Origin: DATLXU01 sp035575515
Lineage (GTDB): Bacteria; Acidobacteriota; Blastocatellia; UBA7656
Reading direction: 5' to 3'
Assembly: GCA_035575515.1 (NCBI GenBank)
Contig: DATLXU010000062.1
Coordinates: 21,541-85,540 of the forward strand
Length of the DNA: 64,000 bases
The position numbers and the translations under genes were made by a program. The notes under the pieces are model-generated. The model had not been told where the DNA came from. It did not search any database and saw only the letters and a list, made by a program, of their open reading frames with translations. Shown here piece by piece: positions 27,098 through 35,437 of this stretch. Within the stretch, counting starts at the first letter, position 1. The number at the start of each line of letters is the position of its first letter.

Positions 27098-27583
27098 ATG
27101 AGCAGAAACACTGTATTTATGTTTTTCGCAATCGCCGTTCTGTTTACGTTATTAGTCGGATGCCAGAGCGCAGACAACACGAACACCAGCGCGAACAGAA
27201 ATGCGAATGCAAACAGAGCGACGGCGACAGCCAACGCCAACAACACAGGCCCGACAATCGGCCTGTCGCGCGACGAGTTTGAGAAAAAGATTGACTACTA
27301 CAAAGAAGAAGCGAAAAAAGCCGGGCGCGATTTTGGCGAGCGAGCCGAAGACCTCTGGCTATGGACGAAGGTGCGCGCTCAACTCGGAACGGTCAACGAC
27401 CTGAGAGACAGCACGATAAATGTTGACGTGAACAATGGCGTTGTGACGCTCGGCGGCACGGTTGCTGATGACTCTCAAAAGATTAAAGCGGTGCAGGCGG
27501 CCCGCAGCGTTGAAGGCGTGAAGGATGTCAGGGATGAGCTTCGCGTCGAGCCTGAAAGCGGCGCGAACAAGAAATCTTCCTGA
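27098..27583 (+). CDS. BON-domain lipoprotein
   Basis: About 161-residue lipoprotein. The signal peptide ends in a lipobox LLVGC, followed by an Asn/Thr/Ala-rich linker and one BON domain (about residues 85-150) with VRAQLGTVNDLRDSTINVDVNNGVVTLGGTV and a final VEGVKDVRDELRVEP. BON domains bind phospholipid or sit in outer-membrane and periplasmic stress proteins such as OsmY. Three ATGs in a row occur at 27092, 27095 and 27098; GGAGG at 27086-27090 best fits the third, with 7 bp between. Confidence 0.85.
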   Translation: MSRNTVFMFFAIAVLFTLLVGCQSADNTNTSANRNANANRATATANANNTGPTIGLSRDEFEKKIDYYKEEAKKAGRDFGERAEDLWLWTKVRAQLGTVNDLRDSTINVDVNNGVVTLGGTVADDSQKIKAVQAARSVEGVKDVRDELRVEPESGANKKSS

Positions 27584-27607
27584 TGATTATTGATGTAGCA
27601 AGTGTGA

Positions 27608-27664
27608 AACGAGCGATGAAAAGTATCTCGGTGAAGAAAGCGCCGTTGAGCTTCATCGCTCGTT
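27608..27664. terminator. Inverted repeat between convergent genes
   Basis: AACGAGCGATGAA (27608-27620) and its perfect complement TTCATCGCTCGTT (27652-27664) flank a 31-bp loop between the convergent BON and malic enzyme genes. The right arm reaches into the malic enzyme stop codon. It could act as a two-way terminator, but neither side has a strong T run. Confidence 0.4.
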
Positions 27665-29375
27665 AAACTATCCGCCTGTAGCGCACATATCGCGGCTGCC
27701 ACATCTTCGCTTCAACTCGCTGCTCGATCTCTTCGGCAGAGAGCGGCGCGGCCAGTCCTGCGCGAACAGCTTTAGTTGCGACTGCAACAGCCACTCGGCG
27801 CGAAACCTCTCTGACGTTTTCTATCGAAGGAAACAATGGCGCGCACGGGTTCGTGAGCGCGGGCGACATATCGCTCAATGCATGAGCCGCCGCGACGAAC
27901 ATCTCATTCGTCACGCGCCGCGCTTTAGATGCAATCACACCAAGCCCGACGCCCGGAAAGATATAAACGTTGTTGCACTGACCGATGGCGCATTCGCGCC
28001 CTTCGTAATGCGCGGGGGCAAACGGGCTGCCCGTTGCAATCAATGCTCGCCCTTCGGTCCAACGGATCAAATCTGAAGGCGCGGCTTCGCTCATCGAGGT
28101 CGGGTTTGAAAGCGGGAAAATTATTGGCCGCTCGACGTGGCGAGCCATCTCGCGCACGATCTCTTGTGTGAACGCGCCCGCCTGCGCCGCCGCGCCGATC
28201 AAGATAGTCGGCTGCGCATTCTTAATAACGTCTTCAAGCGTGATCTTGTCTTGCGCGAGCCTCCAATCAGCCACGCGCTCGAACGGCTGCGCGTACATCT
28301 CATTGAAAGATTCGAGGTCCGTTCGCCGCGTGTGAAGCAATCCGCCGATGTCAACGAGCCACAGCCGCGACTTCGCTTCCGCTTCCGAAAGCCCTTCGCT
28401 CATCATCGCCGCAACTATCTGATCGCTCACGCCCGTTGCAGCCGAGCCTGCGCCGAGTATCGCAACGCGCTGATGACTTATCCGTGAGCCGGAAACTTTC
28501 ACGGCTGCCAGCAATCCTGCGAGCGTAACCGCGCCCGTGCCTTGAATGTCGTCGTTGAACGTGCAGAGCCGGTCGCGATACTTATCGAGCAGCCGTCGCG
28601 CTTGCCAGCGCGAAAAGTCTTCCCATTGAAGAAGCGCGTTCGGAAATCTTCGCATCACTCCTTCCACGAATCGCTCGATGAAATCGTCGTAGTCCGCGCC
28701 GCGCACGCGCTCGTGCCGCCAGCCTAGATAAAGCGGGTCTTTGAGTAAATCTTCGTTGTTCGTTCCAACATCGAGCAGCACAGGCAACGTCGCGGATGGG
28801 TGAATGCCCGCGCACAAAGTGTAGAGCGCGAGCTTGCCGACGGGAATCCCCATGCCGCCGACGCCGAGATCGCCCAATCCTAAAATTCTTTCGCCGTCGG
28901 TCACGACAATAACTTCGACTTCTTCGTTCGGCGCATTGCCGAGAATGAAATCCATTTCGTCGCGATGCGGATAAGAGAGGTAAAGCCCGCGAGGCGCGCG
29001 ATAGATATGGCTGTAGGTTTGGCTCGCGACGCCGACGACCGGCGTGTAGATGACGGGCATCATCTCTGCGATGTGCTCGCCGACCAGCCGATAAAAGAGC
29101 GTTTCGTTGCGGTCTTGCAATGCAGTTAGAAAAACGTATCGCTCAAGGTCCGTCTCGTTCTTCCGATAGTTTTCGTAGTTGCGCGCGATCTGATTTTCGA
29201 CGGTTGAAACGTGCGGCGGCAGCAGTCCGAGCAGATTGAACTCGCGCCGCTCTTCGTCGGAAAACGCGCTGCCTTTGTTGAGAAGCGGATAATCCAGGAG
29301 CATCTGACCGGCAAGCCACGTTTCTATAATCTCTTCGCCCGTCGCTTCATCGCGCACTCTGCGGAATAGAGCCAT
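27663..29375 (-). CDS. maeA: NAD-dependent malic enzyme
   Basis: 570-residue oxidative decarboxylase converting malate to pyruvate with NAD. The length and layout fit the large SfcA/MaeA form. The N-terminal malic domain includes LLPPHVSTVENQ and the catalytic-Tyr motif MMPVIYTPVVG; metal-binding residues lie around ERFVEGVMRRFPNALLQWEDF. The NAD domain starts near VAILGAGSAATGVSDQIV. An AAGGAG site 7 bp before ATG 29375 supports the start. It is monocistronic here and convergent with the BON gene. Confidence 0.95.
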   Translation of the reverse strand: MALFRRVRDEATGEEIIETWLAGQMLLDYPLLNKGSAFSDEERREFNLLGLLPPHVSTVENQIARNYENYRKNETDLERYVFLTALQDRNETLFYRLVGEHIAEMMPVIYTPVVGVASQTYSHIYRAPRGLYLSYPHRDEMDFILGNAPNEEVEVIVVTDGERILGLGDLGVGGMGIPVGKLALYTLCAGIHPSATLPVLLDVGTNNEDLLKDPLYLGWRHERVRGADYDDFIERFVEGVMRRFPNALLQWEDFSRWQARRLLDKYRDRLCTFNDDIQGTGAVTLAGLLAAVKVSGSRISHQRVAILGAGSAATGVSDQIVAAMMSEGLSEAEAKSRLWLVDIGGLLHTRRTDLESFNEMYAQPFERVADWRLAQDKITLEDVIKNAQPTILIGAAAQAGAFTQEIVREMARHVERPIIFPLSNPTSMSEAAPSDLIRWTEGRALIATGSPFAPAHYEGRECAIGQCNNVYIFPGVGLGVIASKARRVTNEMFVAAAHALSDMSPALTNPCAPLFPSIENVREVSRRVAVAVATKAVRAGLAAPLSAEEIEQRVEAKMWQPRYVRYRRIV

Positions 29376-29475
29376 CGGTCACTCCTTATCGTCAAGCGTG
29401 TCCGCAGCATGATTTCAACAGCTTATGGCTGCGTGTCAACCTCTATTGCTGATTGTTGGTAAAGCAATACGGCTG

Positions 29476-29504
29476 TTGCTCGCGCTGCTTTATAAGTATA
29501 GAAT
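29476..29504 (+). promoter_or_regulatory. Possible sigma-70 promoter before the alpha/beta hydrolase
   Basis: TTGCTC (29476-29481), a 17-bp spacer and TAGAAT (29499-29504). The -10 matches consensus at five of six positions, but the -35 is poor. It would give a leader of about 35 nt for the hydrolase at 29547. Confidence 0.3.
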
Positions 29505-29546
29505 CTCGCCGATTCAACTTCGCTTCGCGCCTCGCAAGGAGATTTT

Positions 29547-30671
29547 ATGATGAAAAGAATAACGATCATCGCGCTGCTCGTCGTTTCAACAATCGCCGCA
29601 AGCTACGCTCGTCAGACAACACCTGCAAAGCTGCAAACAAAAATCGAGACGGGCCAGATAAATGGTGCGCCGTTTTACATAGAAGTGCCCGACAACTGGA
29701 ATCGCGGGCTTGTGATGTACTGTCACGGTTACGAAATGCCCGGCAACCCGCCCGTCAACTGGAACGACGAAGGACCGAAGAAACTCCGCGAGGTCTTTCT
29801 CTCGCGCGGGTTCGCCTTCGCGGCCTCAGCTTATCGCACGCAGGGCTGGGCCGTGAAAGAGGCGCTCGAAGATACGGAGGCGCTGCGCCGCTACTTCATA
29901 AAGAAGCACGGGCAGCCGCGCGAGACATTCATCACAGGCCATTCCATGGGCGGGCATCTGAGCATGGCGATCATCGAGAAGTATCCGAACTTTTATGACG
30001 GCGCGCTGCCGTTGTGCGGCCCGCTCGGCGCGGCGGTTGATTTCATGGAGCGCCGAGTCTTCGATATGCTCGTGACGTTCGAGTATTACTTTCCCGGAAC
30101 TATTGGCTCGCCCGTTGATGTTGCGATGGATCGCGCGGCTATCTTTGCGAGCGCGGGAAAAGCTAAGGCCGCGATGGACGCCGCGCCGGAGAAGGCCGAG
30201 ATGTTCGCGCGCCATTTCAACGTCTCTGTAAAAGAGCTTCCGCAGGTGCTCGGTTTCTTCAAGCTCATAATGGCAGAGATGAAGCAGCGCGCCGGAGGCA
30301 ATCCATTCGATAATCGCAACACGATCTACAGCGGATTTGACGACGACGCAGCGGTCAATCGCGGCGTGAAGCGGTACGCTGCCGATCAGAAAGCGCGCGA
30401 CTACCTGCGCCAGTATTACACGCCGACGGGCCGCATCACGGACCCTGTGCTTACGGTTCACACAACTTACGATCAGCTCGTTCCAGCAAGCGACGTGAAT
30501 AATTATGACTCGCTCACGGCCATTGCAGGCGCACAGGATTTATTCGTCGAGAGATTCGTCGTCGCGAGCGGGCACTGCAACATCGCTTCTGAAAAGATCG
30601 CAGCGGCATTTGACGCTCTGCTCGCGTGGGTTCACGAGCATAAACGTCCCGCTTCGGGCGAGATTCCGTAA
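29547..30671 (+). CDS. Secreted alpha/beta hydrolase
   Basis: 374-residue protein with a signal peptide (about residues 1-22, cleavage near SYA-R). The alpha/beta hydrolase fold shows an early HGYEMPG oxyanion motif, nucleophile GHSMGGHLS (Ser at about 133), VLTVHTTYDQLVPASD with a probable acid Asp, and a late VVASGHCNI catalytic His. Between them lies a helical cap of about 120 residues. The closest families are lipase/peptidase-like hydrolases; the substrate cannot be inferred. AAGGAG precedes ATG 29547. Confidence 0.8.
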   Translation: MMKRITIIALLVVSTIAASYARQTTPAKLQTKIETGQINGAPFYIEVPDNWNRGLVMYCHGYEMPGNPPVNWNDEGPKKLREVFLSRGFAFAASAYRTQGWAVKEALEDTEALRRYFIKKHGQPRETFITGHSMGGHLSMAIIEKYPNFYDGALPLCGPLGAAVDFMERRVFDMLVTFEYYFPGTIGSPVDVAMDRAAIFASAGKAKAAMDAAPEKAEMFARHFNVSVKELPQVLGFFKLIMAEMKQRAGGNPFDNRNTIYSGFDDDAAVNRGVKRYAADQKARDYLRQYYTPTGRITDPVLTVHTTYDQLVPASDVNNYDSLTAIAGAQDLFVERFVVASGHCNIASEKIAAAFDALLAWVHEHKRPASGEIP

Positions 30672-30990
30672 AGTCGGCTCGTTATGACAACTGTCACCGC
30701 GACCAATGACAGGCGGCAGGGCAAGGCTGAGATAATTCCGGCAGCCCGGCGCGTGTGGAAATTTCTTGCGGCCGCATTATTTCATACGTTGATTCCGTCC
30801 TAATAGATAAACACACCGCTCTCTGGCACCTCTCTAAGGGATCGGACCCCGCTTTAATCGCTCGCCACAACCGAATAGCTGGTAAAGGAGCTATGCCCAT
30901 TAAACAGCTCCAGAGTCTTAAATAAACCGGACGGCGAGCTTCGCCTCTTGAGCGCGCGTTTAGCGCCTGAATGAAAAGAGGAATGCATAT

Positions 30991-31083
30991 ATGAAAAGCG
31001 CAGGACATCGAGCGCGGAAAGTTATGCAGACGTTTCAAGCAATAGCTTGGGCAGCAGCACGTATTGAACGAAGCGAAGCTTGA
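30991..31083 (+). CDS. Possible 30-residue leader or small protein
   Basis: ATG 30991 follows an AAGAGGAA site (30976-30983) at 7 bp, giving a 30-residue Ala/Arg-rich product (starts MKSAGHRARKV, ends ARIERSEA). It ends 19 bp before the hairpin at 31102. It could be a leader peptide or a chance frame; nothing in the amino-acid sequence is diagnostic. Confidence 0.2.
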   Translation: MKSAGHRARKVMQTFQAIAWAAARIERSEA

Positions 31084-31101
31084 GAATGCGTTTGATGAAA
31101 A

Positions 31102-31131
31102 CCGCTGCAACTGAGTGCTCAGTTGCAGCGG
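31102..31131. repeat. Perfect 13-bp hairpin
   Basis: CCGCTGCAACTGA (31102-31114), loop GTGC, and TCAGTTGCAGCGG (31119-31131) form a perfect inverted repeat. There is no T tract after it on either strand, so it is not a canonical terminator. It could be a protein-binding palindrome or an RNA structure 57 bp before the next ATG. Confidence 0.6.
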
Positions 31132-31188
31132 TCCACGGCGGTGCTAGCAGACCCGTGATAACCGTTCTTAAGAAAATAGGAGGCGCGT

Positions 31189-32172
31189 ATGGGCAAAATG
31201 GCAAGGTGCTTCGTGTTTGGCATCGTTGCATTATTCATGTCAGTCGCTCTAGCTCTCTTGGAAGCGCAAAGAAAGAGCGGCTCGCCAAAGCAGGAAGCGG
31301 CGGGGCATGCTCCTGAACAGCAAGAGGCAACATCTGTCATACGCATCAATCCGAACCTGCCTCCATTCGTGTTTCGACTGGTTCCCGATCCCGCCGCGAG
31401 CGCAAACGATCATATGCCGCATCACGTCGGCAGAATAGAAGTGTCAAAGACAGGCTCTACGGGGCCGCTTCAAGTAATAATCATGAACCAAGCAAGAACT
31501 CCAGCAAAGAAATCTGCAAGGGAATTTGCTCGACAGGCTCGACTCATTCTTGCAGTTGTCTGCTCAATCGCTCTCTTATACTGGAACCTGCCCGGCACAG
31601 TCCGAGCCGACGACGGCAACCTCGATCCGTCTTTCGGCTACTCGCAAAACGGGCGGGTGAACATAGACTTCGCCGGCGGGGATGACGTCGCATACGCGAT
31701 TGTCTTGCAGTCCGACGATAAGATACTGGCAGGCGGCTATGCCTGCAGCAGCGAAGGCTACAGCGACTTCGGGCTTGCTCGCTTCACTCCTAACGGCACG
31801 CTCGATCCGTCATTCGGAACGGAGGGTCGAATCACCACCAATTTCCTCGACGACCCGGACTGCGTGTTTGGCCTGGCGCTCTAGCCCGATGGCAAGGTCG
31901 TCGCTGCAGGTTATGCCACGAGCCAATCGGGGAAAGATTTTGCGGTGGCTAGATACCACAGCGATGGCAGACTTGATACAGCGTTCGGCTCGAATGGCAA
32001 GGTTAATACCGATTTCTTCGGGCGCGACGATTTGGGTCTGGACGTAGCCATCACGCCGAGTGGGAGAATCCTTGCGGCTGGCTTCGCAACGACGAGCGAA
32101 AACCAGGTCTTCGCCGTCGTGTGTTACCACGCCTTCGCCGTGAGCCCTCAGATTACTGGCATCCTGGAATGA
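31189..32172 (+). pseudogene. Delta-60 repeat protein, interrupted and fused
   Basis: A frame of 327 codons interrupted by TAG at 31882-31884. Reading continues in the same frame with PDGKVVAAGYAT. The repeat pattern elsewhere (LQSDDKILAGGYA, SPSGRILAAG-like) predicts LQPDGKV, so the TAG most simply replaces CAG (Gln). Three to four delta-60 repeat units (DPSFG..G......F) are recognisable from about residue 145, and the C-terminus ends abruptly. The N-terminus also looks chimeric: a first signal-like segment (residues 5-25) plus a 70-residue extracytoplasmic stretch, then a second start-like Met at 31483 with another signal peptide (about residues 118-138, ending VRADDG). A good AGGAGG precedes ATG 31189. 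Confidence 0.75.
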
Positions 32173-32260
32173 CTAAACCGGAATGCGGGAGAATGGTAAA
32201 GAGGGACGTGGACGGCTCCGCGATTCATGCGATTGGCGCAGCCTGAGCAGCGCGGGCGAA

Positions 32261-33322
32261 TCATAGAAGGCTTATGACCCGCGCGCTCATCTCGGTTGTA
32301 CTAAGGAATGACTCGCCTGCTTTCACAAGATCGCGCGTGCGGCATCCTTCATCAAGCGCGCGCTCGACTGCGCTTTCGATGCTTGCGGCTTCGCGCTCAA
32401 GCTTGAACGTGAACCGCAGCATCATCGCGACTGAAAGAATCGCGCCCAATGGATTTGCAACGCCGCGACCTGCGATGTCGGGCGCAGAGCCGTGTACAGG
32501 TTCGTAAAGATCAACGCGCCCGCCCACCGTTGCAGATGCGAGAAGTCCCAACGAACCTACGACCGCGCCCGCTTCATCCGACAGAATATCGCCGAACATA
32601 TTCTCGGTGAGCATCACGTCGAAGCTCGCGGGCCGCTGGACGAGCGCCATCGAGCAGGAGTCAACATAAGCGTGTTCGAGCGCGATGTCTGGATAGTCCT
32701 GCGCAACGCGCGTAACGACTTCGCGCCAAAGCCGCGAGCACTCCAACACGTTCGCTTTATCAACGGAGGTGACTTTCTTTCGCCGTGTACGCGCAAGCTC
32801 GAATGCTACGCGTGCGACGCGTTCAATCTCAGGCTCGCTATATCGCATGGTGTTTACGGCGGCGCGAATCTCGCCCGCTTCGTCAATGCCGCGCGGCTGG
32901 CTGAAATAAAGCCCGCCCAATAGCTCGCGCACGATTAAAACATCTGTGCCTTCGACCGTTTCGCGCTTGAGCGGAGATGAATCGGCAAGAGCAGGGAACA
33001 ATCGAGCGGGTCGCAGGTTTGCAAACCCTTGAAGCTCGCGCCTGAGTCTGAGTAGTCCCGCTTCGGGTCGCAGATGCATTGGATGATTATCGAAATCGGG
33101 ATGGCCGACTGCGCCGAGCAGCACCGCATCTGATGACAGACACGATTCGATTGTGCGCTGCGGGAGCGGGTCGTTATCCGAAGCGAGGGCCGCGCCGCCT
33201 ATATCGGCGTAGCTCGTCATCAATTCGTGATTGAACTTTGCAGCTACGGCTTCGAGTGCGCGCGCAGCCTCACGTGTGACTTCTGGGCCGATGCCGTCGC
33301 CGGGCAATACTGTTATCTTCAT
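32261..33322 (-). CDS. leuB: 3-isopropylmalate dehydrogenase
   Basis: 353-residue enzyme that oxidises and decarboxylates 3-isopropylmalate with NAD in leucine synthesis. The N-terminus KITVLPGDGIGPEV is diagnostic. Arg-containing substrate motifs (LLRLRRELQGFANLRPAR), the RELLGGLYF loop, the VDKANVLECSRLWREV block and the metal and NAD motifs (MLTENMFGDILSDEA, YEPVHGSAPDIAGRG) are all present. ATG 33322 (MKIT) is preferred; the open frame begins at 33364. leuC and leuD are not nearby, while leuA lies 0.8 kb away on the same strand. Confidence 0.96.
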   Translation of the reverse strand: MKITVLPGDGIGPEVTREAARALEAVAAKFNHELMTSYADIGGAALASDNDPLPQRTIESCLSSDAVLLGAVGHPDFDNHPMHLRPEAGLLRLRRELQGFANLRPARLFPALADSSPLKRETVEGTDVLIVRELLGGLYFSQPRGIDEAGEIRAAVNTMRYSEPEIERVARVAFELARTRRKKVTSVDKANVLECSRLWREVVTRVAQDYPDIALEHAYVDSCSMALVQRPASFDVMLTENMFGDILSDEAGAVVGSLGLLASATVGGRVDLYEPVHGSAPDIAGRGVANPLGAILSVAMMLRFTFKLEREAASIESAVERALDEGCRTRDLVKAGESFLSTTEMSARVISLL

Positions 33323-33380
33323 CAGCATGGCAATAACTTTGCGCGATAGGCTTAAATCAAGCAAGCGGTTTTATCGCAGG

Positions 33381-33472
33381 CTAACCACAGATACACCGCA
33401 GGCACGGAGGAAGCACGGGGAATATTAATCTTTTCCCCGCAATCTCGGCGTCTGCGGTGCCTGCGGTAGTTC
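33381..33472. repeat. Intergenic inverted repeat, CCGCAGGCAC-type arms
   Basis: The left arm (about 33383-33424) runs ACCACAGATACACCGCAGG and on to CACGGGGAA. The right arm (about 33433-33470) is its imperfect reverse complement (CCCCGC...TCTGCGGTGCCTGCGGT). Arms are about 38-42 bp with several mismatches. The element lies between leuB and the terminator of the cupin gene and belongs to the family of heptamer-built elements described in the findings. Confidence 0.7.
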
Positions 33473-33490
33473 TCTTTTGACACTCACTAG

Positions 33491-33520
33491 AAAAAATGCC
33501 CGCCCTTTTCGGGCGGGCAT
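33491..33520 (-). terminator. Rho-independent terminator of the cupin gene
   Basis: A perfect 10-bp stem ATGCCCGCCC / GGGCGGGCAT (33496-33505 and 33511-33520) with a 5-nt loop. On the minus strand it is followed by six T residues (A run at 33491-33496). It sits 76 bp after the cupin stop codon. Confidence 0.85.
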
Positions 33521-33596
33521 GCAATAGCCTCATTGTCGCTTGTTGATCGTACCCTCGTAAGCAAATCAGAAATGGAGACACCCCTATTGAATTACA

Positions 33597-33932
33597 TCAA
33601 ACGCCCCACAGGTAATCTTCGTTCGGCTCGCGCTCGCGCACCATCTGGAGCGCAAAGCTGTCTTCAATGGCTTCGGCTGAATGCTTGAAGCCAGACGGTA
33701 TGATCACCGCTTCGCTGTCGCGCACGGTCAAAAGATTTCCCGCTATCTTCATCCGCCACGCTCCGCGCAATATGCATATAAACTGCTCGCCCGATGTCGC
33801 CTCGCCCGTCACTCGCTCGCCTTTTCCGATTTCGAGACTGCGCAGCAATACCCGCTCGCCCGATGGTATATGTTCGCGGTCGTGTGTTGGGATGAATCGT
33901 CTCTCGAATGAATTCCAGCAGTAGAGCGTCAT
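33597..33932 (-). CDS. Single-domain cupin protein
   Basis: 111-residue cupin. The fold pattern shows GKGERVTGEATSGEQFICILRGAWRMKIAG (first cupin motif region, with Glu but without the usual HxH pair) and VIIPSGFKHSAEAIED (second motif with a His). Missing canonical metal-binding histidines in motif 1 means metal binding is uncertain. It is cytoplasmic by sequence. It is flanked by leuA and leuB on the same strand but has its own terminator, so a leucine-pathway role is unproven. Confidence 0.75.
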   Translation of the reverse strand: MTLYCWNSFERRFIPTHDREHIPSGERVLLRSLEIGKGERVTGEATSGEQFICILRGAWRMKIAGNLLTVRDSEAVIIPSGFKHSAEAIEDSFALQMVREREPNEDYLWGV

Positions 33933-33977
33933 ATCAACCTTTCACTTTTGAAACGATGAAGAACTTTGCGCTGAATG

Positions 33978-34023
33978 GAGCCGCAGAGGCGCTGACGACA
34001 TTGTCATAGTGTCTCTGCGGCTC
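33978..34023. repeat. Inverted repeat GAGCCGCAGAG
   Basis: GAGCCGCAGAG (33978-33988) and CTCTGCGGCTC (34013-34023) form a perfect 11-bp stem around 24 bp. The arm shares the CCGCAGAG core with the elements at 33381 and 53174. It is between leuA and the cupin gene, followed by a second short repeat AGACCGGC/GCCGGTCT (34027-34059). Confidence 0.6.
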
Positions 34024-34109
34024 GTAAGACCGGCAACAGCCGTAAGCCTGCGCCGGTCTAACCCCACCCCGCTTACAGGTGATAAGGGCCCTTCGTTTCG
34101 CCGTTACTC

Positions 34110-35279
34110 TCAAGCAGCCGCTTCTTCAATCTCTTCGCGGATGATGGCTAGAATGTCGGCGTCTTCAACGGTCTTAATTTCATCTGCGAGCGCGATGAAT
34201 CGGCGATAGATTCGATCAAGCTCGCGCCGCGAGAACTCGTAGCCAAGCTCTTCGCATTTGCGACCGAGCGCGTGGCGGCCAGAATGCTTGCCGAGCACTA
34301 ATCGGTTGTCAGGCACGCCGACCGATTGCGGAGTCATTATCTCGTAAGTCAGCCGATTCTTAATCACGCCGTCCTGATGAATGCCCGCTTCGTGCGCGAA
34401 TGCATTGCGCCCGACAATAGCTTTGTTAGGTTGAACCGCAACGCCCGTCACTTCCGTCAGCAACTGGCTCGACGGGAAGATATGTTCGGTTGCCACATTT
34501 GTATCGTAAGGCAAACAATCGCGGCGAACGCGCAGGGCCATCACGATTTCTTCAAGAGAAGCGTTTCCTGCGCGCTCGCCTATGCCGTTGATGGTGCACT
34601 CTACTTGTCGAGCGCCCGCCTCTATCGCAGCAATTGAGTTTGCAACGGCAAGCCCAAGATCGTTGTGACAATGAACCGAAATTACCGCACGCTCAATCCC
34701 GCCCACGCGATTGCGAATAGTTTCGATAATGTGAGCGAACTCGCGCGGCGTCGTGTACCCAACCGTGTCTGGAATGTTCACTGTTGTCGCGCCCGCTTCG
34801 ATTACGGCTTCAAGTACCGCGCACAGGAAATCAATGTCGGTGCGCGTCGCGTCTTCCGGAGAAAACTCAACATCGTTCGTAAAAGACTTGGCGAGCGCGA
34901 CCGCTTCGCGCGCCTGCCTTACGGCCTGCTCGCGCGTGATCTTCAATTTGTACTCAAGGTGAATGTCTGATGTTGCAAGGAATGTATGGATGCGCGGGCG
35001 CGAAGCGCTCTCAAGCGCCTGCCACGCGCGCTCGATGTCTTCGCTTGTGGCGCGAGCCAGACCCGCGATTACGGGGCGGCGAATCTCTTTCGCTATAGCT
35101 TGAACAGCCTCGAAGTCACCGTCGGATGCAATCGGAAATCCCGCCTCGATTATGTCAACGCCCAGCCTGTCGAGCTGCCGCGCCATGCGCATCTTTTCCG
35201 CAAGCGTCATGCTGCAACCGGGCGATTGCTCGCCGTCGCGGAGCGTCGTATCGAATATCATCACCTGAGATCGCGTCAT
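34110..35279 (-). CDS. leuA: 2-isopropylmalate synthase, short form without regulatory domain
   Basis: 389-residue enzyme condensing 2-ketoisovalerate and acetyl-CoA. The catalytic TIM barrel is complete: FDTTLRDGEQSPG, the ISVHCHNDLGLAVANS metal-binding HxHN region, GIGERAGNASLEE, and the LGKHSGRHALG motif near residue 340. The frame ends about 40 residues later, so the C-terminal leucine-binding dimer domain of about 110-130 residues found in typical 510-550-residue LeuA is absent. ATG 35279 is chosen for the GAGGAG site 10 bp upstream. Homocitrate or related synthases are alternatives for a short enzyme; leuB nearby favours LeuA. Confidence 0.85.
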   Translation of the reverse strand: MTRSQVMIFDTTLRDGEQSPGCSMTLAEKMRMARQLDRLGVDIIEAGFPIASDGDFEAVQAIAKEIRRPVIAGLARATSEDIERAWQALESASRPRIHTFLATSDIHLEYKLKITREQAVRQAREAVALAKSFTNDVEFSPEDATRTDIDFLCAVLEAVIEAGATTVNIPDTVGYTTPREFAHIIETIRNRVGGIERAVISVHCHNDLGLAVANSIAAIEAGARQVECTINGIGERAGNASLEEIVMALRVRRDCLPYDTNVATEHIFPSSQLLTEVTGVAVQPNKAIVGRNAFAHEAGIHQDGVIKNRLTYEIMTPQSVGVPDNRLVLGKHSGRHALGRKCEELGYEFSRRELDRIYRRFIALADEIKTVEDADILAIIREEIEEAAA

Positions 35280-35437
35280 TCGTGGGTTTCTCCTCATTCA
35301 GGCAGTTTCATGCAGAGCCAAATCCTATGCGGGATACCACTCAAAGTCAAAGTTATAATTTTTAGGGTACTATTCGCTTTTGCTTATGGTATAATCGGCA
35401 GCCGTCACCGACCAAAGTTTGATTAATAGGTGCGCAA
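35280..35437. promoter_or_regulatory. Divergent leuA/LysR promoter region
   Basis: AT-rich 158-bp gap between leuA (minus) and the LysR gene (plus). A perfect TATAAT is at 35390-35395, which would start a leader of about 36 nt for the LysR gene; its -35 partner is poor, as is common at activator-dependent promoters. On the other strand an AT-rich TTATAAC-like box near 35352-35358 could serve leuA. A shared regulator site is likely here by gene arrangement. Confidence 0.4.

Larger units (their letters stand above)
30672..31188. other. 517-bp intergenic region with a hairpin and a possible tiny ORF
   Basis: No gene of normal size. The segment contains a perfect 13-bp hairpin at 31102-31131 and a 30-codon open frame at 30991-31083, described separately. 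Its last 12 bp carry the AGGAGG ribosome site for the next, decayed gene. Given that the following gene is a pseudogene, part of this region may be eroded coding DNA, but I see no residual similarity. Confidence 0.5.
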
